Shown: piece by piece, positions 7,994 to 15,648 of the stretch
How positions within the stretch are numbered: position 1 is the stretch's first letter
How the letters are laid out: every line of letters starts with the position of its first letter
Made by a program: the position numbers and the translations under genes
Source: Companilactobacillus zhachilii
GTDB lineage: Bacteria; Bacillota; Bacilli; Lactobacillales; Lactobacillaceae
Reading direction: 5' to 3'
NCBI RefSeq assembly: GCF_003606365.2
Contig: NZ_CP031933.2
Coordinates: 1,240,001 to 1,304,000 of the forward strand
DNA length: 64,000 nt
The notes under the pieces: model-generated
What the model was told of the DNA's origin: nothing
Databases searched by the model: none
Seen by the model: the letters and a program-made list of their open reading frames with translations, nothing else

Positions 7994-8281
7994 ATGAAAT
8001 TTGGTAAAGCAATTAAACTAATGAAACGAGGCTACAAGTTAAGGAGAGCTAATTGGAAGTGACAATCAATTTGTTTTCTTTGTTAGAGATACGACACTAG
8101 AGCGCCTTATCCCTTTTTTTATTCATTTGATAGAGTAGACGGAAATTTGCATAGCCAAGTCAATTATTCAGATACGGTAGTTTCAGATATATTAGAAATC
8201 AAGACTAAATCTGGTCAAATTCAATTTGGATGGTTAGCAAGTCAAACAGATATGCTGTCAGACGATTGGGAAGTAAATTAA
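7994..8281 (+). pseudogene. DUF2829 (Tad2-type) gene broken by frameshifts
   Basis: RBS GAAGGAA and ATG 7994 begin a typical DUF2829 N-terminus (Met-Lys-Phe-Gly-Lys-Ala-Ile ... Arg-Arg-Ala-Asn-Trp). A one-base shift near 8058 creates TGA. The next frame continues with Asn-Gln-Phe-Val-Phe-Phe-Val and shifts again at the T-run near 8115-8120. The last frame ends in the family hallmark Gly-Trp-Leu-Ala-Ser-Gln-Thr-Asp-Met-Leu-Ser-Asp-Asp-Trp-Glu-Val. DUF2829 includes the phage protein Tad2, which sequesters the Thoeris signalling molecule. Here it is inactive. Confidence 0.8.
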
Positions 8282-8282
8282 C

Positions 8283-8495
8283 ATGGCGAGTAATGTGTTT
8301 TCACTATTAATTACAGAAGATTTAGTTTAGGAAGCTGTCAATCTAATTAGCTCATCGTATATTGTTGGTAATAGCTATTTCAAGGTTATTTTAGGTATCG
8401 CAGACGAATTAAATGACCAACTATTTCATGTATTAGAGCATAGAAAGACTGTGTTAGTCCAATTGCTGAAGGCGAAAATAGAAAAGTATTGGTGA
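8283..8495 (+). pseudogene. small phage protein with in-frame amber stop
   Basis: From ATG 8283, two bases after the DUF2829 stop, a frame of 70 codons is interrupted only by TAG at 8328-8330 (codon 16). The product would be helical with an acidic N-half and Lys-rich end (His-Arg-Lys-Thr-Val-Leu-Val-Gln-Leu-Leu-Lys). Family not recognised. Confidence 0.55.
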
Positions 8496-8499
8496 AATT

Positions 8500-8613
8500 A
8501 TGAAGATGGTTAAAACATCGTTTGGTTATATGGCTCCCATGGAAGCTAAGATGATTAGTGTCATTGATAAAGAAAAACACGATGAAATTCATGTATCTTA
8601 CAATGACAAGTAA
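8500..8613 (+). CDS. possible 37-residue phage protein
   Basis: ATG 8500 to TAA 8611-8613. It starts five bases after the preceding remnant's stop and has only a weak RBS. The protein is short with a Met-rich centre and charged C-terminus. It may be real or a remnant; no family recognised. Confidence 0.3.
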   Translation: MKMVKTSFGYMAPMEAKMISVIDKEKHDEIHVSYNDK

Positions 8614-8656
8614 TTTATTTAAGTATATAGTTTTTTATAAATAGGAGTGATTATCT

Positions 8657-9376
8657 ATGTTAGAAAATGAGAAAATAAGTGAATATAAAAATAGTGTTAT
8701 CGATCTTATTTCAAAAAAAGGCGAAAATAGTACTACTACGATGTTAGACTTATCTGTTTTTACTTTGTATACTGAAATGTGTGATAAGGCAATGGATATA
8801 ATGCTTTTAGCTAAAGAAAAAAGATATAGCAGTATACCTATTCTCGCACGTTCATTTTTAGAACAGGCTGCCAGCTTAAAGTTTCTATTAAAAGAGGATC
8901 AGGAAAGACGCGGTTCTGCTTATATGTACGGTGCAAGGTATAAGGATATTAGAAATATTCAAAATCTGCATGATGATTTTTCTGATCGTAAAAAGGCAGA
9001 TTTATTTTTAAAAAAGATAAGAGATGATTTTTCAAAAGAAGGGTATGATTCTTATGATGATTGGACTACAGATATGCAGAACAAATACTTTGAATTATTT
9101 GTTGAAAAAGCTAGGCCAAGGAAATGGTTCAACATTAATGGTGACTGTAGTAGTATATTAGACTTATTTGATAAAGTGGGTATGCTCGATGAATATAGAA
9201 CTTATTATAATTTATATTCTGCGGTTACCCATGGTTCTGATATAATGCAAAACCTGTCAATTAAAGTCGGTCAAGTAGAAATTAATTATCGATATGATGA
9301 TGAGAAGACGACCCAACTTTTGAATAAGTATTTGTTAGAATTACAGCAAATATGTTTTAAGTATTATCAAAAATAA
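8657..9376 (+). CDS. DUF5677-like protein (prophage cargo)
   Basis: 239 residues, all helical, no membrane span. The segment [10 protein letters not shown] (about 64-73), the acidic/basic mid-region and a late Val-Thr-His-Gly-Ser (about 196-200) match the pattern of DUF5677 proteins: an Arg-x-x-x-Glu helix plus a conserved His. Function is unknown; related helical proteins occur in phages and defence islands. The gene has an RBS (TAGGAGTG), an intact frame and a strong terminator, in contrast to the broken genes on both sides. Confidence 0.65.
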   Translation: MLENEKISEYKNSVIDLISKKGENSTTTMLDLSVFTLYTEMCDKAMDIMLLAKEKRYSSIPILARSFLEQAASLKFLLKEDQERRGSAYMYGARYKDIRNIQNLHDDFSDRKKADLFLKKIRDDFSKEGYDSYDDWTTDMQNKYFELFVEKARPRKWFNINGDCSSILDLFDKVGMLDEYRTYYNLYSAVTHGSDIMQNLSIKVGQVEINYRYDDEKTTQLLNKYLLELQQICFKYYQK

Positions 9377-9400
9377 ACCACAATGTTGTGGTTTATTTTT
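9375..9400 (+). terminator. strong intrinsic terminator
   Basis: Perfect 9-bp stem AAACCACAA/TTGTGGTTT with a two-base apex (9375-9394) followed by ATTTTTT. It overlaps the stop of the DUF5677-like gene. Confidence 0.85.
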
Positions 9401-9425
9401 TACGAAAGGAGGCAGGGTCTATGTA

Positions 9426-10130
9426 ATGAAAATTTGGGAATTAGCTAAAAAAGATTGTTTAGCAGGTATGAAGTATAAAGATATTGCCACTAAGTATGGA
9501 GTATCTGTTAATACAGTCAAATCTTGGAAGAGTAGACATAGTTGGATAAGGGATGCATCGACTAAAAAAAGTATGCACCCTAAATCAAAAAAGGTTGCAC
9601 CTAAAATTGTTGATGAATTAGATGAAAATATCGAACTGACTAAAAAGCAAAAATGGTTCTGTTTGTACTATTTACAACAGTTTAACTCTACGTGGGCATA
9701 TTAAAAAGCATACGAATGTAATTACTCTACAGCGATGGTTGAAGGCAATCGCACCCTAAGAAACCCTAATATAAAAAAGCAATTATCTACTTTTAAAAGG
9801 CAGTTAATATCTGATCTCTATTTTGATGTAAACAATGTTATCAATGATTACATTCAACAAGCAAACTCTGATATTAAAGATGTGATTGACTTCAAAACAG
9901 TCAAAAAATGGCTTGGAATAAGATTTATGGTGGTGCGGGTAAAATATGAAGATTATGGGAGAAATTATCGAAGTACACCAAGGATTGACCCTGACACAGG
10001 AGAACAAGCCTATTACTATGAGAACATTTTTAAAATGCATAATATCGATGAGATTGATACTTCAAATGTTAAGTCCGTTCGTATTGACAAGGGTGATGCT
10101 GTGGTGGAGATGTACGATAAACGGTACTGA
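9426..10130 (+). pseudogene. terS: terminase small subunit, nonsense mutation
   Basis: One frame codes for a small terminase subunit of about 234 residues: an N-terminal helix-turn-helix ([16 protein letters not shown], residues about 18-33), then Leu-Thr-Lys-Lys-Gln-Lys-Trp-Phe and the terminase_2 core. A single in-frame TAA at 9702-9704 separates the DNA-binding part from the rest; the frame is otherwise intact to 10130. One base change from CAA or AAA would explain it. TerS recognises the pac/cos site and works with TerL, which is also broken. Confidence 0.85.
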
Positions 10131-10180
10131 TTAACAAATGAAGTCGCTTGATAAACTTTTATCTACTATTACGGAGGACA

Positions 10181-11290
10181 ATGGCGAATCTAACTAAGTC
10201 ATTTACTCCAAAGCAATTGATGGTTCTTGATGAGGTTATCAATAATGCCGATTGGGCTTGATGGTCAATTATGGTGCTGTCAGAGCCGGTAAAACGTTTG
10301 TTGATAACTTTGTCTTCTTGCCTGATGTTCGACATGCTGAAGTTGCTCAAGGTCAAGGAGTATTGCACCCACAGTATATTCTTGCTGGTGTATCTAGTAA
10401 GACAATTCAGAATAATGCTTTAAATGAAATTGAGAATACGTTTGGATTGAAATTTCATTTTGATAAGCACAATTCATTTGAGATTAAATTTCCGGTACTT
10501 CCAGCAATGAGAATTGTTCAAGCGTTTACTGGTACGATTGCTGGTTTGGTAGCTATTCGTGGTATGACAGCTTATGGTGCTTACATCAATGAAGCATCAT
10601 TAGTAGCTGAATTTGTCTTTGATGGAATCAGAAAACGTTGTTCGCTTGAGGGTTCTCGCGTTGTCTGTGACACTAACTCAGATATCCCAACGCATTGGCT
10701 CAAGAATAAGTATATTGGTAATCCTAATCATTCTAAGGAAATTAGAAGTAATCACTTTAGAATTGATAGCAATACTTTTCTTTCTAAAACTTATATTCAA
10801 AATCTGAAAGAAACGGACTTTCTGGAATGTTTTACGATCGTGCTATCAAAGGAGAATGAGCAGCTGCTGAAAGTATCGTTTATCAGGATTTTGATCGAAA
10901 GACAATGATTATTTCTTGCTCCAAGTTTCCTGCCAGTTTAACATATTGTATGTGGTGCCGACTAGGGATATGAGCATAAGGGATGTATTGTTGTGGGTGG
11001 TGTTGATGATAAGAATAGATTTTATATTCTTGAAGAACATACAGCACAATTCAAAGAAATTGATTATTGGACTGATGTTCCTAAAGATATTCAAAGCAAG
11101 TATGGCATACGAGTACTATTCTATGCCGATTCAGTTAGTGTAGAAAGTATATACAGCATTTTATAAAGGGCTGGTATTAAATTGCATTTATGCATATAAG
11201 AATTGTTTAACGGGCGTTGAGTTCGTAGCTAAGTCTACGAAAACTAACGCTTTTTTGTTGCCAAAGAAGACATCGATAATACAGGTATTA
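10181..11290 (+). pseudogene. terL: terminase large subunit, multiple lesions
   Basis: RBS GGAGG and ATG 10181 start TerL. Frame 1 stops at 10258-10260 after Ala-Asp-Trp-Ala. The next frame holds the Walker A motif Gly-Ala-Val-Arg-Ala-Gly-Lys-Thr and the Walker B-like Tyr-Ile-Asn-Glu-Ala-Ser. A further shift near 10820 restores Met-Phe-Tyr-Asp-Arg-Ala-Ile-Lys-Gly-Glu, followed by TGA where Trp is expected. After another shift the nuclease-domain pattern Gly-Val-Asp-Asp-Lys ... Leu-Glu-Glu-His-Thr and Phe-Tyr-Ala-Asp-Ser appears. At least three frameshifts and two stops make it inactive. The 3' limit is approximate. Confidence 0.85.
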
Positions 11291-11604
11291 ATCAAGATAC
11301 AGATAAATATCATTGATTCATTTTTGTCCGATCTTAAAGATACCCTTCAAAATGTTAGTAGTGAAAATCAGAAGTTTATTAAGATTGCTTAAAAAGGCAA
11401 CACATTAAGGCCTAACGGTGCTGTTTTTAATGCAAGAATTACTCAACAATTTGTTAAGAAGTCGATTGCTTTAAAAGTTCAATTAGTTGACAGCACTATG
11501 GATATTCCTGACATAGTTAATGCTAAGAGCTATAAAAGTGCAAATAAAAAATCAATACCTTTAATCGTAAATTTAAATAATCAAGAGATATTGATTTTAT
11601 TTTA
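11291..11604 (+). other. head-gene fragments, unresolved
   Basis: Short open stretches only. One ends at TAA 11390-11392 (Ser-Asp-Leu-Lys-Asp-Thr-Leu ... Ile-Lys-Ile-Ala). Another reads Gly-Ala-Val-Phe-Asn-Ala-Arg-Ile-Thr-Gln-Gln-Phe and ends near 11607. They probably belong to portal or minor-head genes lost by deletion, but I cannot assign them. Confidence 0.4.
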
Positions 11605-12054
11605 TTGAGAACTACGCATAACGCCTTATTAGACCGTCATATTGATTCAAGTATGTTTGGCTCAATTAATAAACAGACGATACAGACACTTAGAAAAGTT
11701 CGTGTGATTGCTGAAAGAGCTGCTAAAAGTCCAAAAGATTCGTTGAATTGGCAGAAAGAAGTTGTCAATATTCTGACTGGAGGTAATAAAGCTACTAACG
11801 GTAAAATGGGACGATCTTCTAATATGGTTCGAACTGCAACTGCTCAAGTTATGAATCGAACACAGCTAGATAACTATGCTAAGAAGCATGTTAAAAGGTA
11901 TCAGTTTGTATCACTCGAAGCACTAAATACATGTACTGACTGCAATGATTTAGATGGAAAAATATTTGGTATTGCTGATGCAGAAGAAGGAGTTAATTTC
12001 CCTTTAATGCATTACAACTATCAACGCTGGACTATCAGCAAACGAAGGTGGTGA
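11605..12054 (+). pseudogene. minor head protein (SPP1 gp7-like), truncated
   Basis: 149 codons beginning at a TTG inside what should be the body of a larger protein. Family signs are the helix around Val-Arg-Thr-Ala-Thr-Ala-Gln-Val-Met-Asn and the motif Thr-Cys-Thr-Asp-Cys-Asn-Asp-Leu-Asp-Gly-Lys-Ile-Phe. This should be followed by Pro-Pro-x-His-Pro-Asn-Cys-Arg-Cys, but here reads Pro-Leu-Met-His-Tyr-Asn-Tyr-Gln-Arg: the final Cys ligands are lost. Both ends are damaged. gp7-type proteins take part in head assembly and DNA entry. Confidence 0.7.
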
Positions 12055-12097
12055 CTAGGACACATCAGATCATGATATTAGTTAAGAACTTAAAAAG

Positions 12098-12616
12098 TTA
12101 TAAGCGGTCAATTTTATTCATAGAATCATAAAACTTAAATCTCAGTTGTGCATCAAAGTTGAAATCTCTATCATAAAATCCTGGCTTAGGAACTGTCCAT
12201 CCATTTTGAAAAGTAAAGCTGGTTTTATCATGGTCAACTGGGTTTAAATCGTAGGAATGTCGAATACTTGAAGAAACTGTTAAATAATCTTTGGCAATAG
12301 AAATCAACAATCTTTCCCTTTTTGATGGTAGAGTCAGAAGTCTATTATTGAGCCAAGCATCAAATTCTGAATCACTCTCAAAAAAATTATTGTTAGATTT
12401 GCCACGCTTTGGTGGTAGGCTCACAGTTACTGCCCTCTCATTCAGAGATTGATTCACTGAGTAATTTAAATAGCCTTTGATAGTATCCTTCACAGCATCT
12501 ATGTATTCTTGCTGCTCTTTTATGTCTTTTAAGGTACGTAGGTGAGATGTAATAAATGGAATGCATAACTCTACAATTGAAACAAGAACCTGCGTCCAGC
12601 TTGAATTTAATTTCAT
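12098..12616 (-). CDS. membrane-anchored protein, paralogue B of a two-gene cassette
   Basis: 172 residues from the ATG at 12616, chosen for the GAAGGGA ahead of it. An N-terminal span (about 6-26, Val-Ser-Ile-Val-Glu-Leu-Cys-Ile-Pro-Phe-Ile) precedes a soluble helical domain with Phe-Asp-Ala-Trp-Leu-Asn-Asn (about 90-96) and Leu-Leu-Ile-Ser-Ile-Ala-Lys. The upstream neighbour shows the same order of motifs (Ile-Pro-Phe-Ile; Phe-x-x-Trp-Leu; Lys-x-x-x-Leu-Leu; Ser-x-x-Arg), so they are divergent paralogues. Minus-strand position inside phage head genes marks it as inserted cargo. Family not recognised. Confidence 0.65.
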   Translation of the reverse strand: MKLNSSWTQVLVSIVELCIPFITSHLRTLKDIKEQQEYIDAVKDTIKGYLNYSVNQSLNERAVTVSLPPKRGKSNNNFFESDSEFDAWLNNRLLTLPSKRERLLISIAKDYLTVSSSIRHSYDLNPVDHDKTSFTFQNGWTVPKPGFYDRDFNFDAQLRFKFYDSMNKIDRL

Positions 12617-12660
12617 GTAAAAAATTCCCTTCATTAAAAGTATATTTCTTAGTTATAATG

Positions 12661-13242
12661 TTATTGGTATTCTTCAATTTCTTTAGATAATTTTTTTATC
12701 GTTTTCCAATTTTCGTTTAGAAGTTTTTCAACCTCTGTGGGTTTATCAAGCTTATCTGAATCAGTATTTTTATTATATTTTTTGACTTTATCAGAAACAT
12801 GCGTATAAAGGGTATTAATAAGTAAAATGTTTTTAGGAGATAAATCCTTAAATTGATTATCAACGGGTAAGTCCTCAGCTTCTCTGAGTAAGGATATAAT
12901 GGTAATTCCCTTATCTAACAAAAGATATGTTTTTTTATCCATGGTATTTACTTGTGAATCAATTAGCCAGTTATTAAATTGTTCAATATTGTGACTAAAT
13001 CTGGATGATTTACCAAGATGATCAATACCATATATTTGATTAAAATTTAGAAATGAAATCATTGATTCCTTTATAAATTCTCTTTTTTTTCGGGTGTTTT
13101 GTCTTTCTTTTAAGTAGTCTATGAAACGATAAATAAATGGAATCATTATTGCCACGATTGATGGAAACAAAGTAATCAAGATATTTGAAGGAGCACTGTT
13201 AACAATTTTTGATATGTAATAGTTAGTGTAAATAATATTCAA
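12661..13242 (-). CDS. membrane-anchored protein, paralogue A of a two-gene cassette
   Basis: 193 residues if translation starts at TTG 13242, which has AAAGGAAAGG at the right distance; an ATG at 13284 is the alternative. A span at about 18-44 (Ser-Ile-Val-Ala-Ile-Met-Ile-Pro-Phe-Ile) leads into a basic linker and a helical domain with Phe-Asn-Asn-Trp-Leu and a Lys/Glu-rich, coiled-coil-like C-terminus. It lies 44 bp upstream of its paralogue on the same strand, probably as one operon. No known family; membrane position plus cargo context would fit a phage-exclusion or defence role, which is inference only. Confidence 0.65.
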   Translation of the reverse strand: MNIIYTNYYISKIVNSAPSNILITLFPSIVAIMIPFIYRFIDYLKERQNTRKKREFIKESMISFLNFNQIYGIDHLGKSSRFSHNIEQFNNWLIDSQVNTMDKKTYLLLDKGITIISLLREAEDLPVDNQFKDLSPKNILLINTLYTHVSDKVKKYNKNTDSDKLDKPTEVEKLLNENWKTIKKLSKEIEEYQ

Positions 13243-13279
13243 ACCGCCTTTCCTTTTATAAACCAATACTATCATTTTA

Positions 13280-13304
13280 AGCATTCACATTGAGTGCTTT
13301 TTTT
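13280..13304 (+). terminator. plus-strand terminator upstream of the cassette
   Basis: Hairpin AGCATTCA/TGAGTGCT (one G-T pair, CAT loop) followed by seven T residues on the plus strand. It would stop phage transcription coming from the left after the inserted minus-strand cassette. Confidence 0.65.
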
Positions 13305-13384
13305 ATTGCTTTCGGTTGCTGGCTTAAAAGAATAGCTGATTAAAGGTTATACTACTTCAAAAAGTATGTAAGAGGAATCTAAGT

Positions 13385-13882
13385 ATGAAATCACCATTAA
13401 AAGCATCAAGTAAATTAAATCTTCAATTCTTTGCGGATGATGGAGCTGGCAGAGAAATATCAAATGATAATGCCGGTAATGATCAATCTGATGATAAAGA
13501 CAATTCTCAAGTTGATAGTAATCAAAAGCCTGACGGGGATGATAAAAAATCTAGTCTTTCCGAATTGAGAAAGATGTTTTCTAGTCAAATGCATGATTTT
13601 AGAAAGAATGAGTTTCTAGGGTTATTAGAAGATGTTTGTAAAGATGGTGAGAATCGTGCCAAAATGACTGAAAAGAAATTTATTGCAACTGACACTAAGA
13701 AACGTGAAGACAAACCTAATAAGAGAGAAGCAGTCTTAAATCAGAGTGGTGCACTTTCGGATACCAAGTCAAAATTGACACAGATCGAACTGCCTACAAT
13801 TTTTTCAGAAATGCTAAACAATCTTGACGAGACTAAACAAACTCAGAATATCAATGAGTTTAAAAAGGCTTATTCTGAATGA
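13385..13882 (+). pseudogene. phage scaffold/minor structural protein, probably truncated
   Basis: 165 residues starting with Lys-Leu-Asn-Leu-Gln-Phe-Phe-Ala (residues 11-18), the usual N-terminus of siphophage scaffold proteins. A long Asp/Asn/Gly-rich acidic linker and a charged helical part follow. RBS AGAGG precedes ATG 13385. The frame ends at TGA 13880-13882, while related-looking codons with further stops continue to about 13925, so the C-terminus is probably lost. Scaffold proteins guide capsid assembly and are encoded just before the major capsid gene, which is missing here. Confidence 0.6.
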
Positions 13883-14317
13883 ATTCATAACGGAGATCTA
13901 GAAGCCACAAAAGAATACTCCTAAAACTTATGGCAGTGAACACATAGATGATTAGATGATTCTGGCTCTAAGTTTGCTGAAATGGCAAACAATATCAAGT
14001 GTCACCTAAAGACCTTTGGGCATAAAATTCCTATAAGGAAATGTTTATGTATTACGGAGATAATATTCACGTTGATGAAATTATTTTTTTCGACATTGAA
14101 AAATTTGTTTCATTACCAATTTTGGTGGATTGAAGTATAGTCGGAGTTGTAAATGGTATTTTGCCAGCTGGTTCAATTGTTCCGGCAAATGATTCGACAG
14201 CAAAAGTAGTAACAACAAATGAAGTGGATTGTCACAAGGTCCAGAAATAATCGGTGGTGTTGTTGATGGTTTCTTGAATGGTGCCACACCCACTGCTGAT
14301 GCTAAAAAAATAAGCTA
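13883..14317 (+). other. remnants of capsid decoration/fibre gene
   Basis: No intact gene. Around 14139-14316 broken frames read Val-Val-Asn-Gly-Ile-Leu-Pro-Ala-Gly-Ser-Ile-Val-Pro-Ala-Asn-Asp and, after a shift, Pro-Glu-Ile-Ile-Gly-Gly-Val-Val-Asp-Gly-Phe-Leu. This resembles the beta-rich repeats of phage head-fibre or decoration proteins. The rest shows nothing I can assign. Confidence 0.5.
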
Positions 14318-14530
14318 GTTATCAATTATGTAACTGGCTATGGCGTTAATTCTTATGACCAGAATGTCAATTCAATCAAAGATTATAATTTGAAATTTAA
14401 AGCAGGGACAGAGTGGAAAATTACGCAAAAGTTAACCGATATTTCTAAAATTGATTGGTGTTATGAAGTTTCTCTAAATACCGTTATACCAACGAAATAC
14501 CAACAGAGTTCGGGATTTACTAAATATTAA
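14318..14530 (+). pseudogene. SLAP anchor fragment of a second endolysin
   Basis: A 70-codon open stretch without start encodes a complete SLAP-like unit: Tyr-Val-Thr-Gly-Tyr-Gly-Val-Asn-Ser-Tyr-Asp-Gln-Asn, then Lys-Phe-Lys-Ala-Gly-Thr-Glu-Trp-Lys, then Cys-Tyr-Glu-Val-Ser-x-Asn-Thr-Val-Ile-Pro. It parallels the C-terminal units of the intact endolysin at 3000-4025 but is not a copy of it. Its place at the end of the decayed structural genes fits a deleted lysis module, and so the right end of the second prophage. Confidence 0.65.
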
Positions 14531-14761
14531 TTTATAAGTGAATTTTAATTTAATCATGAGGTGTAATAGAAATATAAAATAAGTGATGGATTGTTACAGA
14601 TTACTAATATTTATTAGATTGATAAATTTATCGCAAATTAATTTTAACAATTTATATACGGTCAAGTTTGGACTCGTATTTAGGGATTGTGTCAAACATC
14701 ATTAATGAGTATGATATATTATAAAGCAAGTTAGGCGATTATTAAGAAAAAGAGAACAGCT
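14531..14761. other. AT-rich spacer upstream of DUF3800 gene
   Basis: No gene. A possible extended -10 (TG-A-TATATT, 14712-14720) lies about 40 bp before the DUF3800 start. Confidence 0.4.
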
Positions 14762-15475
14762 ATGATATTTGTAGACGAGTCGGGAAGTATAACAAGAAGC
14801 ATAAAACCTAAATATAGATATTTTGTTATTTCTATGATTGAGACTGAAGAACCATATACAGTAAGGAGAGTATTTAGAAAATCAAAAAAGAACTTTATTG
14901 AAAAACATCCATCTTTGAAGATGGATTATTCGAGGGAAATAAAGGGCTCCTGTATGTCGGTACAAATGAAAAAATTCATAATTCGACAATTGTTGGAAAA
15001 AACAGATATTAAATTTCATTATATAATTATTGATAACTTTCATTTAAACGATAGATTTCATGATAATGTTGAACTGTGTTTTAATTTTATTATCGGTAAT
15101 TTTTTGAAAAGATTTTTACCAAAAGAGTATAATGACAAATACAATTTAAAAATGACACTGGATGAAAGAAATTGTACGGTTCCAAGCTTAAATAGTTTAA
15201 AGGATTATTTAAAAATAGAGGTTTGTCTAAAAAATAATATAATAGGTGATGTTTCACAATGTTCCTATGCGGATTCTAAAGAAAAAGATGTATTACAAGT
15301 AGCAGATATATTTGCTAATCTTGTACATAGATCTTGTCTCGCGGAATCAAAAGGATTAGGAAGTAGTGATGGTAATTGTCGATTATTAAAAGATATTAAT
15401 AATAATGATAATATGTATTTTCCGTATAGACATAATGGATTGTCCTTTTTTAAAAACGACGTTTATACTTATTGA
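14762..15475 (+). CDS. DUF3800 family protein
   Basis: 237 residues. Family marks: Ile-Phe-Val-Asp-Glu-Ser-Gly at the N-terminus (Asp4, Glu5), a central Leu-Asp-Glu-Arg-Asn (about 139-143) and a late Gln-Val-Ala-Asp-Ile-Phe-Ala-Asn (about 180-187). These acids fit the RNase H-like core proposed for DUF3800, so a nuclease is likely. DUF3800 genes are common on phages, plasmids and defence islands. The RBS is poor (AAAGAGAA). The stop overlaps the -35 box of the RNA promoter that follows. Intact at the edge of a ruined prophage. Confidence 0.75.
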   Translation: MIFVDESGSITRSIKPKYRYFVISMIETEEPYTVRRVFRKSKKNFIEKHPSLKMDYSREIKGSCMSVQMKKFIIRQLLEKTDIKFHYIIIDNFHLNDRFHDNVELCFNFIIGNFLKRFLPKEYNDKYNLKMTLDERNCTVPSLNSLKDYLKIEVCLKNNIIGDVSQCSYADSKEKDVLQVADIFANLVHRSCLAESKGLGSSDGNCRLLKDINNNDNMYFPYRHNGLSFFKNDVYTY

Positions 15476-15500
15476 CAACTTGTACCATTTTTTGTATGAT
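15472..15500 (+). promoter_or_regulatory. consensus promoter of orphan RNA
   Basis: TTGACA (15472-15477), exactly 17 bp, TATGAT (15495-15500). The region also carries an inverted repeat TTGTAC (15480-15485) / GTACAA (15505-15510) around the -10 box, a possible operator. No ORF with an RBS follows. Confidence 0.75.
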
Positions 15501-15506
15501 ATTCGT

Positions 15507-15643
15507 ACAAGGTTATCGTAATTCACGAGTAGATGCGAAATGATTTTAGCAATAAAATCTGATACGTAAGCCGCCTGTTTGGTCGGTCATCCTCATGTCG
15601 AAACCGGCCGTTATCTATAATAATTGGATAACGGTCTTTTTAT
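15507..15643 (+). ncRNA. orphan structured RNA or attenuator (about 135 nt)
   Basis: Begins at the predicted start of the promoter at 15472-15500. It holds a 7-bp hairpin GATTTTA/TAAAATC capped by a GCAA (GNRA) tetraloop (15542-15559). It ends at a 10-bp terminator stem (15606-15615 with 15627-15636) plus a T-run. A second stem, GGTCGGT with ACCGGCC, uses part of the terminator's left arm, so the two are mutually exclusive as in attenuators. No downstream target remains: an IS element begins at 15649. I do not recognise the RNA family. Confidence 0.6.
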
Positions 15644-15648
15644 TTTAT

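Noticed and set aside
11211..11258. Hairpin plus T-run (gcgtt/aacgc) as a terminator
   Set aside because: The same bases read through as terminase codons (Thr-Gly-Val-Glu-Phe-Val-Ala-Lys) in the decayed gene, so the pairing may be accidental.
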